Shown one piece after another: positions 13,112-26,600 of a DNA stretch of 64,000 nucleotides. The position numbers were made by a program, and so were the translations under genes. Source of the stretch: Brugia malayi (taxonomy: Eukaryota; Nematoda; Chromadorea; Rhabditida; Onchocercidae); assembly GCF_000002995.4 (NCBI RefSeq), contig NW_025062478.1:7230001-7294000 (forward strand). The letters run 5' to 3'. Under the pieces are notes generated by a model. It ran no database searches. It saw only the letters and a program-made list of their open reading frames with translations, and had not been told where the DNA came from. How positions within the stretch are numbered: the stretch's first letter is position 1; each line of letters starts with the position of its first letter.

Positions 13112-16100
13112 TTATGTGTATCTATTAGCAGCCTCGCGCAATAATCGCCAAAGTATTTTACCACCGGGTGACCGAGGCAATGTCATTGCTATCACAACAA
13201 CATCCACCTGTTTATGACGCATCACACGTTCTGAAAATGAAAGTAATGATTAATGGATATTTTGCAAGATATTTTGAAAGGATGGTTATATGTCAAATAT
13301 TCGAACCAACTTGCTGTTTTCGTACATGCATGCCGTTCTTCATTGAATTAATAATGCAATTTATTTTTAAGCTAACATATTCTCATGATCTTGACTGACC
13401 ACCAGTAATGCTGAATCATCAATTTCTCCCATCATATCAAATTTCTACCAAAATAGATCAGTTATTGCTCCATAAATCACTCCTATCGAGAAATAAGTGT
13501 AGTGTGCATTCCAGGTAAAGGTTAAAATATACCATTAATAAATTCCTTAATCTGTTCAGCAGTGGCAGGCACACGTGGTTTTAGCACCACGAAAGCTACG
13601 GGTATTTCTTGCTGATTCACTTTTGTTGCTGGTACAATCGCTGCTTCAGCAATGGATGGATGAGTTAATAGGATTGATTCCAGTTCTTGTGGTGTTACCT
13701 AAACGAGTAGACTTAGTATTTTATTCAAGAATTTCATAGTTCATAAGAAAAATCAGTTCCTAAGTAAAAGTAACAGAAGTTTAACTATCTTATTTTCATT
13801 CTTTACTTAAGTGCAACTGTTGATTTATTATTTGAAAACATTAGTTAAGATAAGCAATCCTAAAGAAATATTCACAGATGAATCGTATCTAAAAGCATTT
13901 CTTTCACGCTTTTTTTTCAAAAGTTTGAAAAATTACCTGAAAACCATCAACCTTAATCATCTGTTTTTCTCGATCAACAAGGAATACATTGCCATCCTTA
14001 TCATAGAATCCAATATCACCTTCAAAATTCATTAAATCATTTCCCATGTTCTTAATATTCGTATTCAACAACTATTATTTAATATTTAATTCTCTTTACG
14101 ACGACTTCATGTTCAAATATTTTCCCGGCTTCTTACATTACAGAAATTTATAGATTTATGAGCATCTTCTAACGCAATAACATTACTTTTAGAATGTACT
14201 AATTAACGAGCATTCTGTGTTTATAATATTTTTTAAAATTTCTATTGAGTTTAACTGTTTTCAACTAAAAGATGTCACATGTACCGGTATTTCTCCAACC
14301 ATTTCGCTCAAAATCTTCGAACGTGGCCTTGTCATTCTTCCAATACGGTGATACCACAGTTTGCCCTCGAAGTAAAATGAGGCCTTGCTCATTCATACCA
14401 ACTTCAGCCCCACTAACCATATCTATCACCTTAACAATTTTCTTATTACTATTATTTTACAAAATCACTAATCTTTCAACAATTTTTTTTTTGTCTTTTC
14501 TATCTCTTAAAAGACTAAAGCTATTTTAGAAGCTATTTTATCTTTTTAAAGATCAAACATGAAGCGTTTAAAAAAATCGAATTTTAAGCAATGAAGAAAT
14601 TACCATCATGCTTAAGCCTGCACATAGTGTTCCGCATGAGCGAGATATGAAAGGAGAAAATTTAGTTGTCCTACAGATAATTCCTACTTCTGTCATTTCG
14701 TAAACTGAAATGGTTTAGAATTGAAATAAATTATTTGTATGTGAACTACCTATAATTATTGCTGTGAGGACATTATGTCACATTTTCAAGAAACTAAACC
14801 AACAGAACTATCCACACTAATCTCTCTTTATGATTCATACCTGTAGAACCTGAAACATGAAAAAAATAACCTTACCGGCACTAAAATGCTTAACAGATGG
14901 TAAGCAACGATATGCACGCTTTATCGTATCTTCACCAATCGCTTCTGTTCCGATTATTACATTTTTCAAATGATAGTATGGATAATGGTCAATTATATCT
15001 GTATCGCAAAGATGCCTTAGGGTAGTGGGACTAACAAATAGTGTCTTAACCTGCAAAACAGTATGTATCAGCAATCAACGGAGCCTATCAACTCAAGGAC
15101 CTATTCTGAATCTCGTATAAAATGAAGAAATGAAGGTTGGACGATACGATTAGGGTATGAAGTTGTTGTAACTTCCTGTGGTTATAGTATATACTGCTTT
15201 GTAACAGTAACCTTTGCTCTTTATAAATAAAGGAGGTTAATATGGGATACTGCTGCTGAAATAATTAAGGTAATTAAAAACTTATGGCAGTCAACCATAA
15301 AGCAAGCAGATATAAGTGGCATCAAACCTTATATACATGAATGCACTTTGCTAACGTCTTCACGTCATCTGTAAATGTTACCATCGTTGCACCATTTAAT
15401 AACGATGAAAAAAGCACGTCACGTCCGAATGTATCATGAAATAAAGCACTGGATAGAATAAACTCACCATGACTTGGTAAATCGTAAGCCTCTCTACTGA
15501 AATACAGCGCAATCAGAAATACGTAAATGATTAGAAGCGATTTTTGGTATTTTCTAGAGATGAAGGAGATATGTATGCTTATCGTAATCATATGATAGTT
15601 ATGATAAATACATGGGTGATAATATTGGCAGATATGTTTTAACGAATTAGTAACAGAATCTGATAGTTGCTATCACAAATTCGATAAGTACTTGACTACT
15701 GTTACTAAGAAAGAAACTTGTATGATATGATAAACTTAGAGTAATATTATAATTCAGGTACCATCCTACTAGCTCTTTCTAGAACTGTCTTTGATTAATC
15801 TCATCTACTGCTTTTATCATTTATGTTGTAATTTCGTTTTTCTTTAAAAGATGAACAAAGCTTTGTTAGCTTTTTAAAATACTGCTATTAATTTCTAGCC
15901 TAAAAAAATATCAATTTGCTAAATATTTGAATGTTTAAATAAATAACTCACTGCAATGAAAGATATCTTACTTGTTGAACGTTTTTAACATAGCGTTGAG
16001 GACAGAATGCGTTATGGCAACTCCCTTTCGTGGTCCACTTGTTCCTGTTGAATAAGGTAAGAAGACAATGTCCTCTTCAGGCATCATTTCTGGATATGTT

Positions 16101-18101
16101 GAAGAACAACGAGCTGCTGTCAACGCTAAATCATTCAGGATTGGAAATCCCTTTGATACCTGGCGATTACCAATGCAAATTACCTGAAGTCATATAAAAT
16201 CTCCACATTGCATTCAGTGCTAAAATTTATGAAAGTATTCAGCAGGAATTCTACTAAATTATCATAAATTTTTGAAACTTTTTATATACCCTATGATCAA
16301 TGTTCAGCTCGGCAAACACCGTTGATACGTTATTCAATGCGTGCGGTACAACGAAAGCGAATCTCGATGTTGAATCCATTATTTGCCAGCGCATTTCGTC
16401 TGTAAATTGAAAAGTTAGAATGCTAATTCAGTTAGTGAATTTTATCACTGTAACAGATTTGAGAATATCTTCGCTAATAAAAGAACAAATAAAATACTTT
16501 CTCAAAAAAGAGAAATAGATTTATTTTATTGCTGTAACATAGAAATTCTGCAATTAAATAAAGTCGTTGAAATAATTTTTTAGATTCTCTTGATTACAAA
16601 ATTCTCTTCCAGAAAAAATTTATAGCGATGACTGAAGAAGAGGTAGTTGGAGAAACATTAAGTAGAATATCATTGCTGCTGCAAAATTCACGCCTCGATT
16701 TGTCCAACTCTTGAAGCATCGTTTTTCTAATATGTTGTTAGAGTTGTCGCCAAAAGGAATTGGACTCTTTTTGTTATTACTACAGGCTGCATTATTGACT
16801 TCTCGGGTGTACTACTAGACATTTGGCTTCGCAGATATTCAGAGAACTAAGAAAGTCTATCAAATTCGCTCCAAAGCAACGATTCAGTTCTCGAGGAAGT
16901 CACCTGTTAAACTTTATTTTTCCAGTTTGCTTTAAGTGTCCAAGACTATACCCTGACGTCGAGTTATTTGAGAACTTCTTGTGCATGTATAAGAGAATCA
17001 ATTTCGATCATTACTTTCAGTTGTCAACTTCTGATCACATGATCACTGCAATGGCCAAACCCTCATTTCAAAGACTCTTTTCTCCTCCTTGGACGAATAC
17101 ATCATCGTTGCATGAGTTATCGTCATTTTGATTCTTTTTACGATTTGTTGTCAGTCTATTATCTATTCATAGCAAGGAATACGTTATTAATAAGAAATTA
17201 TAAAAGAAGAAATGAGCAATAAAATAACATATAATAGAGTGATGCTTATTTACTAATTTATAGCAATGTCAGATGGATACGCCATCCTTTAATGATACAT
17301 CAACATTGCTTGATTGTTTTTAGAAAAATAAATAATTTTCGAAAAGAAGATGGATGAACCTTTTGAAAAACTCGGGTGTAATGGACATACAATTCCACCA
17401 GCAAGTGATATTCCCAGAAAGAGCCATACGAATTCTGGACAATTTGGCACGCATAGAATTATTGGCTAAAATATTAAAAGAAAATAAATTTTTGGGGAAT
17501 TCACTTGAACTGTGTAGAAGAGAACAAACATTTCACCACTTGTTGAATGTTGGATATTTATAGTTTTATTTTTAGATATTTTTATTATTTAGTTTTATTT
17601 TTTCACAAAAAGCTATTTAACTTAAGAAAAAGTGAAAACAAAATAATGACAAACTAATTAAATATTTTTTTCTCGGGGACAGCAAAAAATTTGATACCAC
17701 TCCAACAACTGAAGTTAAAGCAGTTTATGCCTTTTAATATTAATCATTTTCTCCCTGTAATCTTTAAACATTTCTTTCTTGAATTCAAAAAAAAAAAAAT
17801 TCTATATTTCCTAGAAATTTATTGCTCTTACCTCGCCTTTTTCTATTCCCATTGCAAGTAATGAATTTGCTATGTATTTTGTTTTAAGCAGAATATCCTC
17901 AAATGTAAACGTTTCATCGGTATCATTGTTCACCTATAAAATGTAAATATTAAACTGAATAATTTCAAAAATTATGGTTACGAAAAGTTTTGGGTTTACC
18001 AATGCTATTTCATTGCCATATCGCCGCATTTCGGAAAAAATCATTTCGTGAAAAGATATACAAGGAACATCAACATCTATAAGTTCAGATTTTATCGGCA
18101 T
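13112..18101 (-). CDS. Acyl-CoA synthetase / 4-coumarate-CoA-ligase-like AMP-binding enzyme
   Basis: ANL-superfamily enzyme expected to activate a carboxylic acid to acyl-AMP and then acyl-CoA. Twelve minus-strand exons: 18101-18000, 17933-17832, 17465-17360, 16399-16290, 16183-15972, 15496-15328, 15050-14876, 14704-14604, 14429-14285, 14019-13937, 13698-13533, 13230-13112. Every phase agrees, giving 529 aa, normal for the family. Motifs in order: VPNCPEF...LAGGI in the N-domain; the AMP-binding loop YSTGTSGPRKG near residue 184; VYEMTE; NGWRNTGDIGFYDKDGN near 402; the hinge DREKQMIKVDGFQ; and PRSPGGKILWR with the conserved catalytic Lys near 515. The start MPIKSELIDV follows a TTTAG that could be a trans-splice or cis acceptor. 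The C-terminus is NRYT, so there is no SKL-type peroxisomal signal. The substrate cannot be predicted; nematode acs-type genes are the nearest group. Confidence 0.93.
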
Positions 18102-21100
18102 ATTTGACTAAAGTAGAAGATGAATTCGAAGTTTTTAAAGGAGTAAAAGTTCTTCACAAACAAGCACTGTTGCTTCAAGGTTATTAATTTACCTGAAATA
18201 TAGCAATAATCACAAATATCAATGATATCTGACACATTTACTGTGGTTACGACTGCTTGTATCACAAATTATAAATTACTAATTTATTTAAAACGATAAG
18301 TTAAAATCCCTAATTGAATTAAGCACAGTCTATGTGGCATGTAAATAATTTGGAAGTACCAATGATGCTATGATAGCTTTCTGAAAAGGCATTTAAGCTT
18401 CAAATGATTTAACGCAAAGTGCAATCGATCGTGTGTTACAACTCGTAAATTAAACATTAATTTAAGACTATACTATATGACATTACTAATTAGCTATTCT
18501 AGCTATTATCTTCAAGCATATTGATTTTCCATCTTGAAAACAAACAAAAATTTAAAATTTAATAATTTCTTTTATTTAGGAGGAAGAAAATGAAGTGAAA
18601 GAACTAATGAAAGAGAAAAGCTGTTAGATTTTCAAGTATATATGTATGAATGCCGTTGCATCACAAAATTACATCTTGATCTTACTTATTTCACTTACTG
18701 CTAGTTCTATATCTCATCGCAACTCGCTTCACTTTCTCTTCATCACATGTTGTGATACACACAATGAACTTTGAAATCCTTATTGATTGCTTAAAAGCGG
18801 AAGTCATCACATTTTTTTAAATTAGGTTAAGTGCACTAAGGCGCTTTTGACAATGCATCGTTTACAAGTGATTTGATTATTTCTTCTTGGAAATTATTAT
18901 CGTGTCAAATCTAGACTCGTAATTTGATCAGGAAATTTAAGTGAGATTTTGGACTCAAATGTTTTGGTCAGGTATTCCGGATACCTATTTTAAAATGAGC
19001 TAAACATACAAAGTAGTGAAATAATTTATTTAACTCGCTAGGCTGTTTTCATAATCCCTAAAAGTTTTGGAAAATAAAAGTCTTTAGTTATATCAATAAA
19101 AAGGCCACATTCTATGCGCCCGCATTCTGGGAAATTGTTGAAATATGATACTGATGGGTTAATCAGTATTTATGACTATTATAAAATAATCTCAAGTAGA
19201 AATTCTGTTCTAAGGCTTCAATCACTCTAATTTCAATTATTCACAGACAATTAATAACATAAAAATAATATGACTCATTTGGTTCAGGATTCTGTTACAT
19301 TCTGAGGTAGTAATGATATCACTGGAATAAAATCATTAGAATGATTTTAAAGATAATGATACAAATAACTGGCATTTCCAAACCGATCAATTGAATCACT
19401 AACAACAATTGACAACATAAAAACAGTGGTAAGTCTTTAATATAGAAGTACACAAGAAAATCATTTTGTAAACAAAAGTTAGCCACAAGTAACATCACTT
19501 TGTGGGACCATTAAACTCTCTCTAATATTCCTTCCAACATACCAAGAAGCGCAAAAATACTTACTACTTGTTTTTTGTAAAGTTATAAAAGAACAGGTAA
19601 ATTGATGAGAAGTTAGTTCTAAGCTCATCGCAGCAAATGTTTTTAATTCTCTTGTTTTTTGTCAACAAAAATTGTTGAACAATTAGTTATCTTAATAATT
19701 ACAACGAAATATTGACTGATTGCTTTCGTAATATTAACACGTTCTTCTATCAATATTTGGTGCACGATTACTCGTCATTTGAGATTTCAAGATATGAGAT
19801 GATATGATACTAGTCTCATTGATCCGGCTAAACTTGAAAATTCATCGTTAAGTGCTCCTTTTTTTCCATGGTGGAACAATATTTCTTCTCACCCTATAAA
19901 ATTTCTGTTACTAAAGACTTAAAAATTAGATAACAAATAAAAGAAAAAAAAAGGAATTAGATAACAAATAAATAAAATGACATGCTTTTGAACTTTAGCA
20001 ATTTTCCTATTGGAGCTAAATTTTTTTGCTATATTTTATAAATTGCAAATTCAAAAGCTATTGACTAACATATATTCACTACCATTCATTCCAGTCTCTT
20101 CGATATTTTGCCTAAATTATTCCGGCAAAAAGCGATGATGGATTTAAAACAACTAGACTAATACAGTTGGCCGTGATCCAAACATCCTTTCACACATGTA
20201 ATTCATGAAGTATCATGTAGTTATTTTTTTTATTACATAGACAAAGAAGAAAATGAGAGGAATGAAGAAAAGATATATAAGAAAATGGTTACCGGTTACT
20301 TAGTTGATTGAAGTTATGATCAATCAATAAAGTGTGCAGACAGCAAAGTACAAGAAGACAAAGCGTCAGAATATTTTTCTCTTGATAAAATCAAGGAATC
20401 ACATACTCAAATTTGACTTTCTTTGAAAAGTAAAAATGAAATACTTGCAATGAAAGAAGAATGCAGTAAGATACATAAGTTTCTTACCAGTTAACAAGTA
20501 TCATTGAAAAGTTGGCAGTTGTTGTCTCAACTACATTATTAATAGTTTATATTTATTAAAAAAAAGGCCGCCTTCACTCAGTTATCTGTGTTAAGTTTTC
20601 TGAAAGTAAGTTAAAGTTGGAAGGTTGGTATTTTTAAGCCAAGATCTTTGCCAAATGATTCTGATACTTTTACTAAAATTTCATTCAGTTGTAAAGCACT
20701 TTAAGTTGTTAGGAGCAAACTGTGCACGTTTTCAATACCTCTCTAAAATAATTAAATTTTAACAATTGAATTTCTCAGTTCTTAACAAATTTCCAGCTTT
20801 TAATGGAATAAAACAAAATTTAAAGTAGTACCGGTATACTGAATTTAATTAACAAATGGCAAATTAGTAATTTCGTTTAAATTAAATATAAAATTATTAA
20901 AAAAAGAAAAAACAATTTGAATGAATATTTTTGTACAGGGACTTTCTTTTTCAAATAATTATTGAGAAATAATAATTACGTTTCCAAATAATTATTGAGC
21001 TTAACTTTAACTTGAATTAAATATATCTTTAATTTAATGAAAGGAATTTTTCTTTTTTAATTTAATAAAAGCAAATTCTAAACTACTGCGAAGAGTCAGT

Positions 21101-22270
21101 GCACGCTACTTTGAGTACTTTGAATTCTGTTTGTATTGCTTTCATAGATGTACAGAATTATTTTTGATTACGAAAGATTTAACTGGGATTCTCTAATAAT
21201 TAATCACTTCTTTACTCTTGTCATACTTCAAATTCATTCAAAAATGGAAGTTATATTATATGTATTTTTAATTTCTGCATAAATTTTTGCATAAACATCA
21301 ATTCATTTTACTGCTTTTTTTCAACTGATTTTTCAACTTCTTTCATCCTCATCGTATTTAAGTTAGGCAACTAGTCACTTTCATGAACTGAAATACGTTC
21401 TATCGAAATATATGATTTAGTATACGGAAATCCGAGAAACATTTGAACTGAAACGTATGAATCGTTTGTGTCAAAGGCTTATAGGAGATTAAAATAAAGG
21501 TAAATGTTTAGCAAAATCGGATGCAATAGGCAAATAATATAAAACAGTAAATAACCTGATAATCGTGATTAATATAGTCATAATCAGAATCTATTTATTT
21601 TCACCTCTTTTAATTTGTTTCACATTTTACATTTAATTGTAGGTAAAGTTTCTGAAACATTTCCGTAAAAAAAAAAAAAAAACTGTCAATTCTTTTTTAT
21701 AATTTAACAGCTGAAAAAAAAAAAAAAACATAAATTATGCATCAGATTTTTACATTTTCAAAAAATTTTAATTTTTTCTGTTCTTTAGATCAAATTTGAA
21801 GATTGCAGTTTTGTTATTTGTTGTTCTTAAAAAAAGATAAAAAGCGATTCAGTAGAGTGTGATTTTCTGATGACTAATTCTCAAGAAATTACTCAAGATT
21901 TTGAAGAAAGCTTTAGTGAATGATGGGATATAGTTCTTTTCATTAAGAGGAGTATTCGCTATGAATGGAATATCTTCGCATTACTTTAAAGTACAATATT
22001 TATTTTCTAAATGATAGATGAATGCTTCATTGAGACTTTTATTTGCGTTAGTAAGAAATAGCGAAGTCGAGAGATGTCAAGTTTTTCCGCCAAGTAGTGA
22101 GGTACACATATATAACAGAACAAGTTCTTGCTTCTATTGAATTTAATGTCTGCGGGAAAGGTGTGTTTTAGGGAGGATTTCGATGAAGAGGGAAAGGAGA
22201 AGTAACGGGTAAGATGAGTATCCTCAATTGAAATTCATTGAGACAACAAATTTTCAAGCCCTGCTAACAA
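18102..22270. other. 4.2-kb divergent intergenic interval, no gene seen
   Basis: Lies between the start of the acyl-CoA synthetase (-) and the proposed first exon of the Kunitz/lustrin gene (+), so it should hold both promoters. It is very AT-rich with scattered poly-A/T runs, for example near 21668 and 21715. No exon with family resemblance was found. Upstream non-coding exons of the Kunitz gene could lie here unseen. Confidence 0.5.
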
Positions 22271-22381
22271 ATGAGTATGATAATTTGTGCCAAATCCGGT
22301 CTTTTTTTTAACTTTTTACTACTTCTTCTTGCTTCTTCTAAGCATTCTTCAGCCAATCTTTATTTCCATTCTATTAGTTCG
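22271..22381 (+). CDS. Candidate first exon (signal peptide) of the Kunitz/lustrin gene
   Basis: An ATG opens a 37-residue frame starting MSMIICAKSGLFF, followed by a five-leucine hydrophobic core and ASSKHSSA, which looks like a cleavable secretion signal. It ends at a possible GT donor in phase 0, which is the phase of the first certain exon at 23669. An AAATTTTCAAG upstream could be a trans-splice acceptor. The link is inference: the donor (TCG|GTGCTT) is only fair, and another exon could supply the signal. Confidence 0.35.
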
Positions 22382-23668
22382 GTGCTTTTCATTCAAATAA
22401 TTTGCTTTATGGTGTTAAGCTATAAAGTTCTGCTTCGGAGCCTTACTATTTACAGAGTGCGACCATTAATTAGTTTACTCAATCATAATTTGAGGTTATG
22501 CCAATAAGTTAATACTGTGTTTTTCATACCATACAGTAGAGAGATTAAGGAGCTTCAATCTCGGAAATCATTTTGGTTGTAAACTAGCTCTCTATAAGTT
22601 GAGAAAATAGTGATGTTTTATCTGTTTCCAATTAAAAAACGGAAGATTTTCTTTGATTATGGACACTAATGTTTTTTATTAGTATGAAACCAGTCGGTCG
22701 TGATGTACAAGAACAACTAAATAGTAGACATAACATATATCATGACTTTTAAAGGACAAACTGATAAAGACATTCCGTTGAAAACTGACACGCTATCAGT
22801 TGAGAAAATAAATGCCGCAAGTCAAGGTATCACAAAAATTGCAACACTACTTTTTATATTAATTTTTTAATATGGTTCCTATTTTAAGCTCAAACTTAAA
22901 AATACAAAGAAAGCGATAAGGCATGACAGAATCTAAAACATATATAAAACACTTCATAAAAATTAAAACTTGATTAACATGAAAAAAGGTAATTTGCCAC
23001 ATTGAGTTTGTAACTGGCAAAATGCTTTTTTGTCTTTTTTTTGTTAATATTCGTTAATATTTTGTTACTCATATCACACTTTCAAAATGCAAAAAAATCT
23101 ATTTAAAGCTTATTTGTTTTATACCAGAAGAAAATGATCGACAAAATGGTTTGTTAATCAAAAGCAGTGCTTATTTTTTCCACAAATTTCACCTTTCTAA
23201 TTCTTGTTTTACCATCCTCAGATAATCTTAAGTATTTGTTTAAATTTCACATTATTTTCAAAAAATGGAAATTTCACCTTTCTAATTTTGCACCACTTTG
23301 CACTAAAACGAAGGTACTGAATGCAATGTTTGTACCACAAAATTTACCACTGTTCATCATCATTGGTCACTTCCGATTGATAGCTATATGCTGCAAATTA
23401 CCTTTCAACAATACGGATTCAGCAGAATACCTTCCAAAAGTACAACGAAACGTTAGCTTTCTAATCTTTCTTACGATATAAATTTAACTGCATAGTACGT
23501 TATGGATCGTTTTCACCTGAAAATCCTTCATTCATTAACTGGATCTAATAGTATCAATTACTACTAATTAAATTAACCTATGGTTTGTTTTCTTACTATT
23601 CCTTACTCAAAGACAAAAAAATTTTCCCTATTAATTTTTGAGCATTATGAGTTTGTATTTCCTTTCAG

Positions 23669-26600
23669 GTTCAAAATCAGTACCTTCGAACTTACGATAA
23701 TATTGACATTAGAGATAAGTTAATAAAACAGCGAAGTGTAGCAATGCCACAACAATTTTCGTTTTCATTTGATCCATCAAGCCAAGTCCGCGGTTAATTT
23801 TGCCACTATTTTTAGATGATTATTTATTCACAATCTCATTTGTTAGTATTTATTCATCGAATTTATGAAAAATGAGGAGTTGGTTAAGAAATAGTTATAC
23901 AAAAACGGATTTTTGAGGTGCCAAAGCATGTAGTCTACCCCAACAAATAGGCAATGGTCCATATCGAATACCACGATGGTACTATAATTCAGTTAGGATG
24001 CGTTGTGAGTTGTTTTATTGGTCTGGTTGTTGCGCTAATGGAAATAATTTTCCATCAATTCACAACTGCAAACGATTATGTGAAGGTTTCTCTTTTCCAA
24101 AGCTTTTCACTCGTTTTCTGCTTCAAGACGCTCTTATCATAACTGTATCATAGTTGGTCGAATATGTCAGATCAGAACAAATCTCTCTTTACTTCATTAT
24201 CAAAATATAATTTTTTCTCGATACAATTTTTTTTTTCGAAGCTTACTATAGAATATTTTAATTTTAACTTAAAGAAGAACGACATTATCAATGCACACTT
24301 TGGTATGAAACCTTGCATGTTCATTATTAAATTACAGTTGACCCGTGCAAACAGGATTTGGATCAAGGACATGGGAAGACTTTGCAAGCCCGATATTATT
24401 TCAATAAATATGCCAAAGTGTGCGAGCAATTTGATTATCGTGGTATTGATGGAAACCGAAACAATTTCGAATCCTTACAAGAGTGTCAACAACAGTGTCC
24501 AGGTTTAAAAACAAATCCCTCTCTGCATGACGAAAAAAATTTATGCCGTGGTACTTTAAGTAGTCACATACTACTAAAAATTACTAAAGTTCTATTTGTC
24601 CTCTTTCAGCTATACAACTGCATATTTGCGACAAACTCCTAAGTTAATTCATATTTTTGCAGAAGCACTGAGTCCTTGTTCACATGGTAGCAGCACACCT
24701 CAAATACCATGTTTTGGTGACAGTACTTGTGGTGTCAACCAGTTCTGTCATTTTGGACAGTCTCAGCTAACCACTGTCTGCTGCAATCGATCACGTAAAA
24801 CCAACAATAAAACTTAATTTCATAAATTTCATTTGTGTTTGCATTTTATGAATACCATTTGTAAAATTACAATGTTCTTAGCTTGAGCCCAGGTCTAAAC
24901 AATATAATTGCAACTTGGAATTGTTCACTTGCATGAAAACACATTGTCTCCAGCAGAACAGCACAACTAATGCACTGAATAATAACTGATTCATCACCAT
25001 GCAGTTCATCATGACTAGCGCACTATTGGATGGCACGACTTGATCTGGTCATCTTAATCTTGGTTACTTTTCAGGACTGAACAGATAATATTATATTTCA
25101 GCAACTGGAGACCGATGTCACCAACTACTGAATATAGGTTTGGGTAATGCCTTTCTACAACGATGGCACTTCAATACCAATTCAAAACACTGTGAACCAT
25201 TCATTTATAGGGGATTGCAGGGCAACGAAAATAACTTTTTAAATCAGAATGATTGCCAAATGACTTGTTTCGGTTAGTTTTCTCAATTCTTCAAGCTCAA
25301 TTATAAGTTTGCAATAAAATAAGGTTTAAGTTTCAGGAAGACATTCTTAAGAATATTGGTTTTCCTTTCAAAAAATTGACCTTATTATAATAACAAAATT
25401 TGCCTTCTTCAGTGAATCCATGTGCTGCGGGAGAACCATATCAAATTCAAGGAAATACTATGCAGTGTTCACCAGCTAAACCATCAATGTGTCCTAATGG
25501 GTATTATTGTCACATAGGAGCTGAGCCACAAACAACTGTTTGCTGTCCGAACCTTGGTTAAACTTTCTGTTCTCTTTTTTTGAATTTATAGTGTTTCAGA
25601 AGTATTCTTTTAAATTTACAGGTGGTAATGCATGTGAGCAACAGGTGGATCAAGGCCAAGGGAATTACCAGTTACAGCGATGGTATTGGAATATTGCCAG
25701 TCAACGATGCATGCCTTTCGTTTACGCTGGCTTAAAAGGAACGCAAAATAACTTTCTAAACCAAGAAATATGCGACAGAACTTGTTACGGTTAAATATTT
25801 TAATTTTAGTGCTAAAATTCAAAGGAATCCATTTATTTTAAGAACGAAACAATAATATGTGTTTCCCGAAATTTCCCGACTTCTTCTCAATATATATGTG
25901 ATATCTTTGTTCTGATACCAAGAACTGAGAACTGTTAAATAAGAAATGATAATCAAAAACCAATCAGTTTGGAAGTCCTGAGCATTGCTGGCAACACACC
26001 TTCTCTCTGCGGACGTTGTTACATTCTGAAAAAGATTCATTTCGATTTTAACCAGAATTTACAGCATTCGAGAATCCGTGTTTGTCCGGCAAACCGCAGC
26101 AAGGAGTCAATAATCGTCCGTTATGTAGCTCAACTTATAACAATTGTGCAATAACACATTGGTGTCATATTGGCGCAGTACCACAAACAACAGTATGTTG
26201 TCCCGGGAAAGGTAACTTAATCGCTTTTTCTTGCAATTTTTGCATATAAAGGCAAAGTACATATTACCTGAGGCACATGGCTTTTAGACTGTGTCGTATT
26301 TTGCATCATTCCAAAAAAGAAAAAGTAGAGTTGATATGGGTTCTTTTAGATATTATCAAAATTCTCAAACTATGATGATGGTAGATAAATTCTTTTTCTC
26401 TTTATTTGTAGTCGAAGGACGGGCTGTTTGCAAATTACCACTAGCGTTTGGTTCTGGTGATGCCAACTTAAAACGATGGTATTTCGACCAGAACATTTTA
26501 AACTGCATTCCATTCAGCTATGGTGGGATGCATGGAAATCAGAATAATTTTTTAACACAACAGCAGTGTCAACAACACTGTCCAGGTGATTTTTGATATT

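Noticed and set aside
16823..17131. 102-codon plus-strand open frame
   Set aside because: It lies inside an intron of the acyl-CoA synthetase on the opposite strand, with no motif; the real missing enzyme exon was found at 17360-17465.
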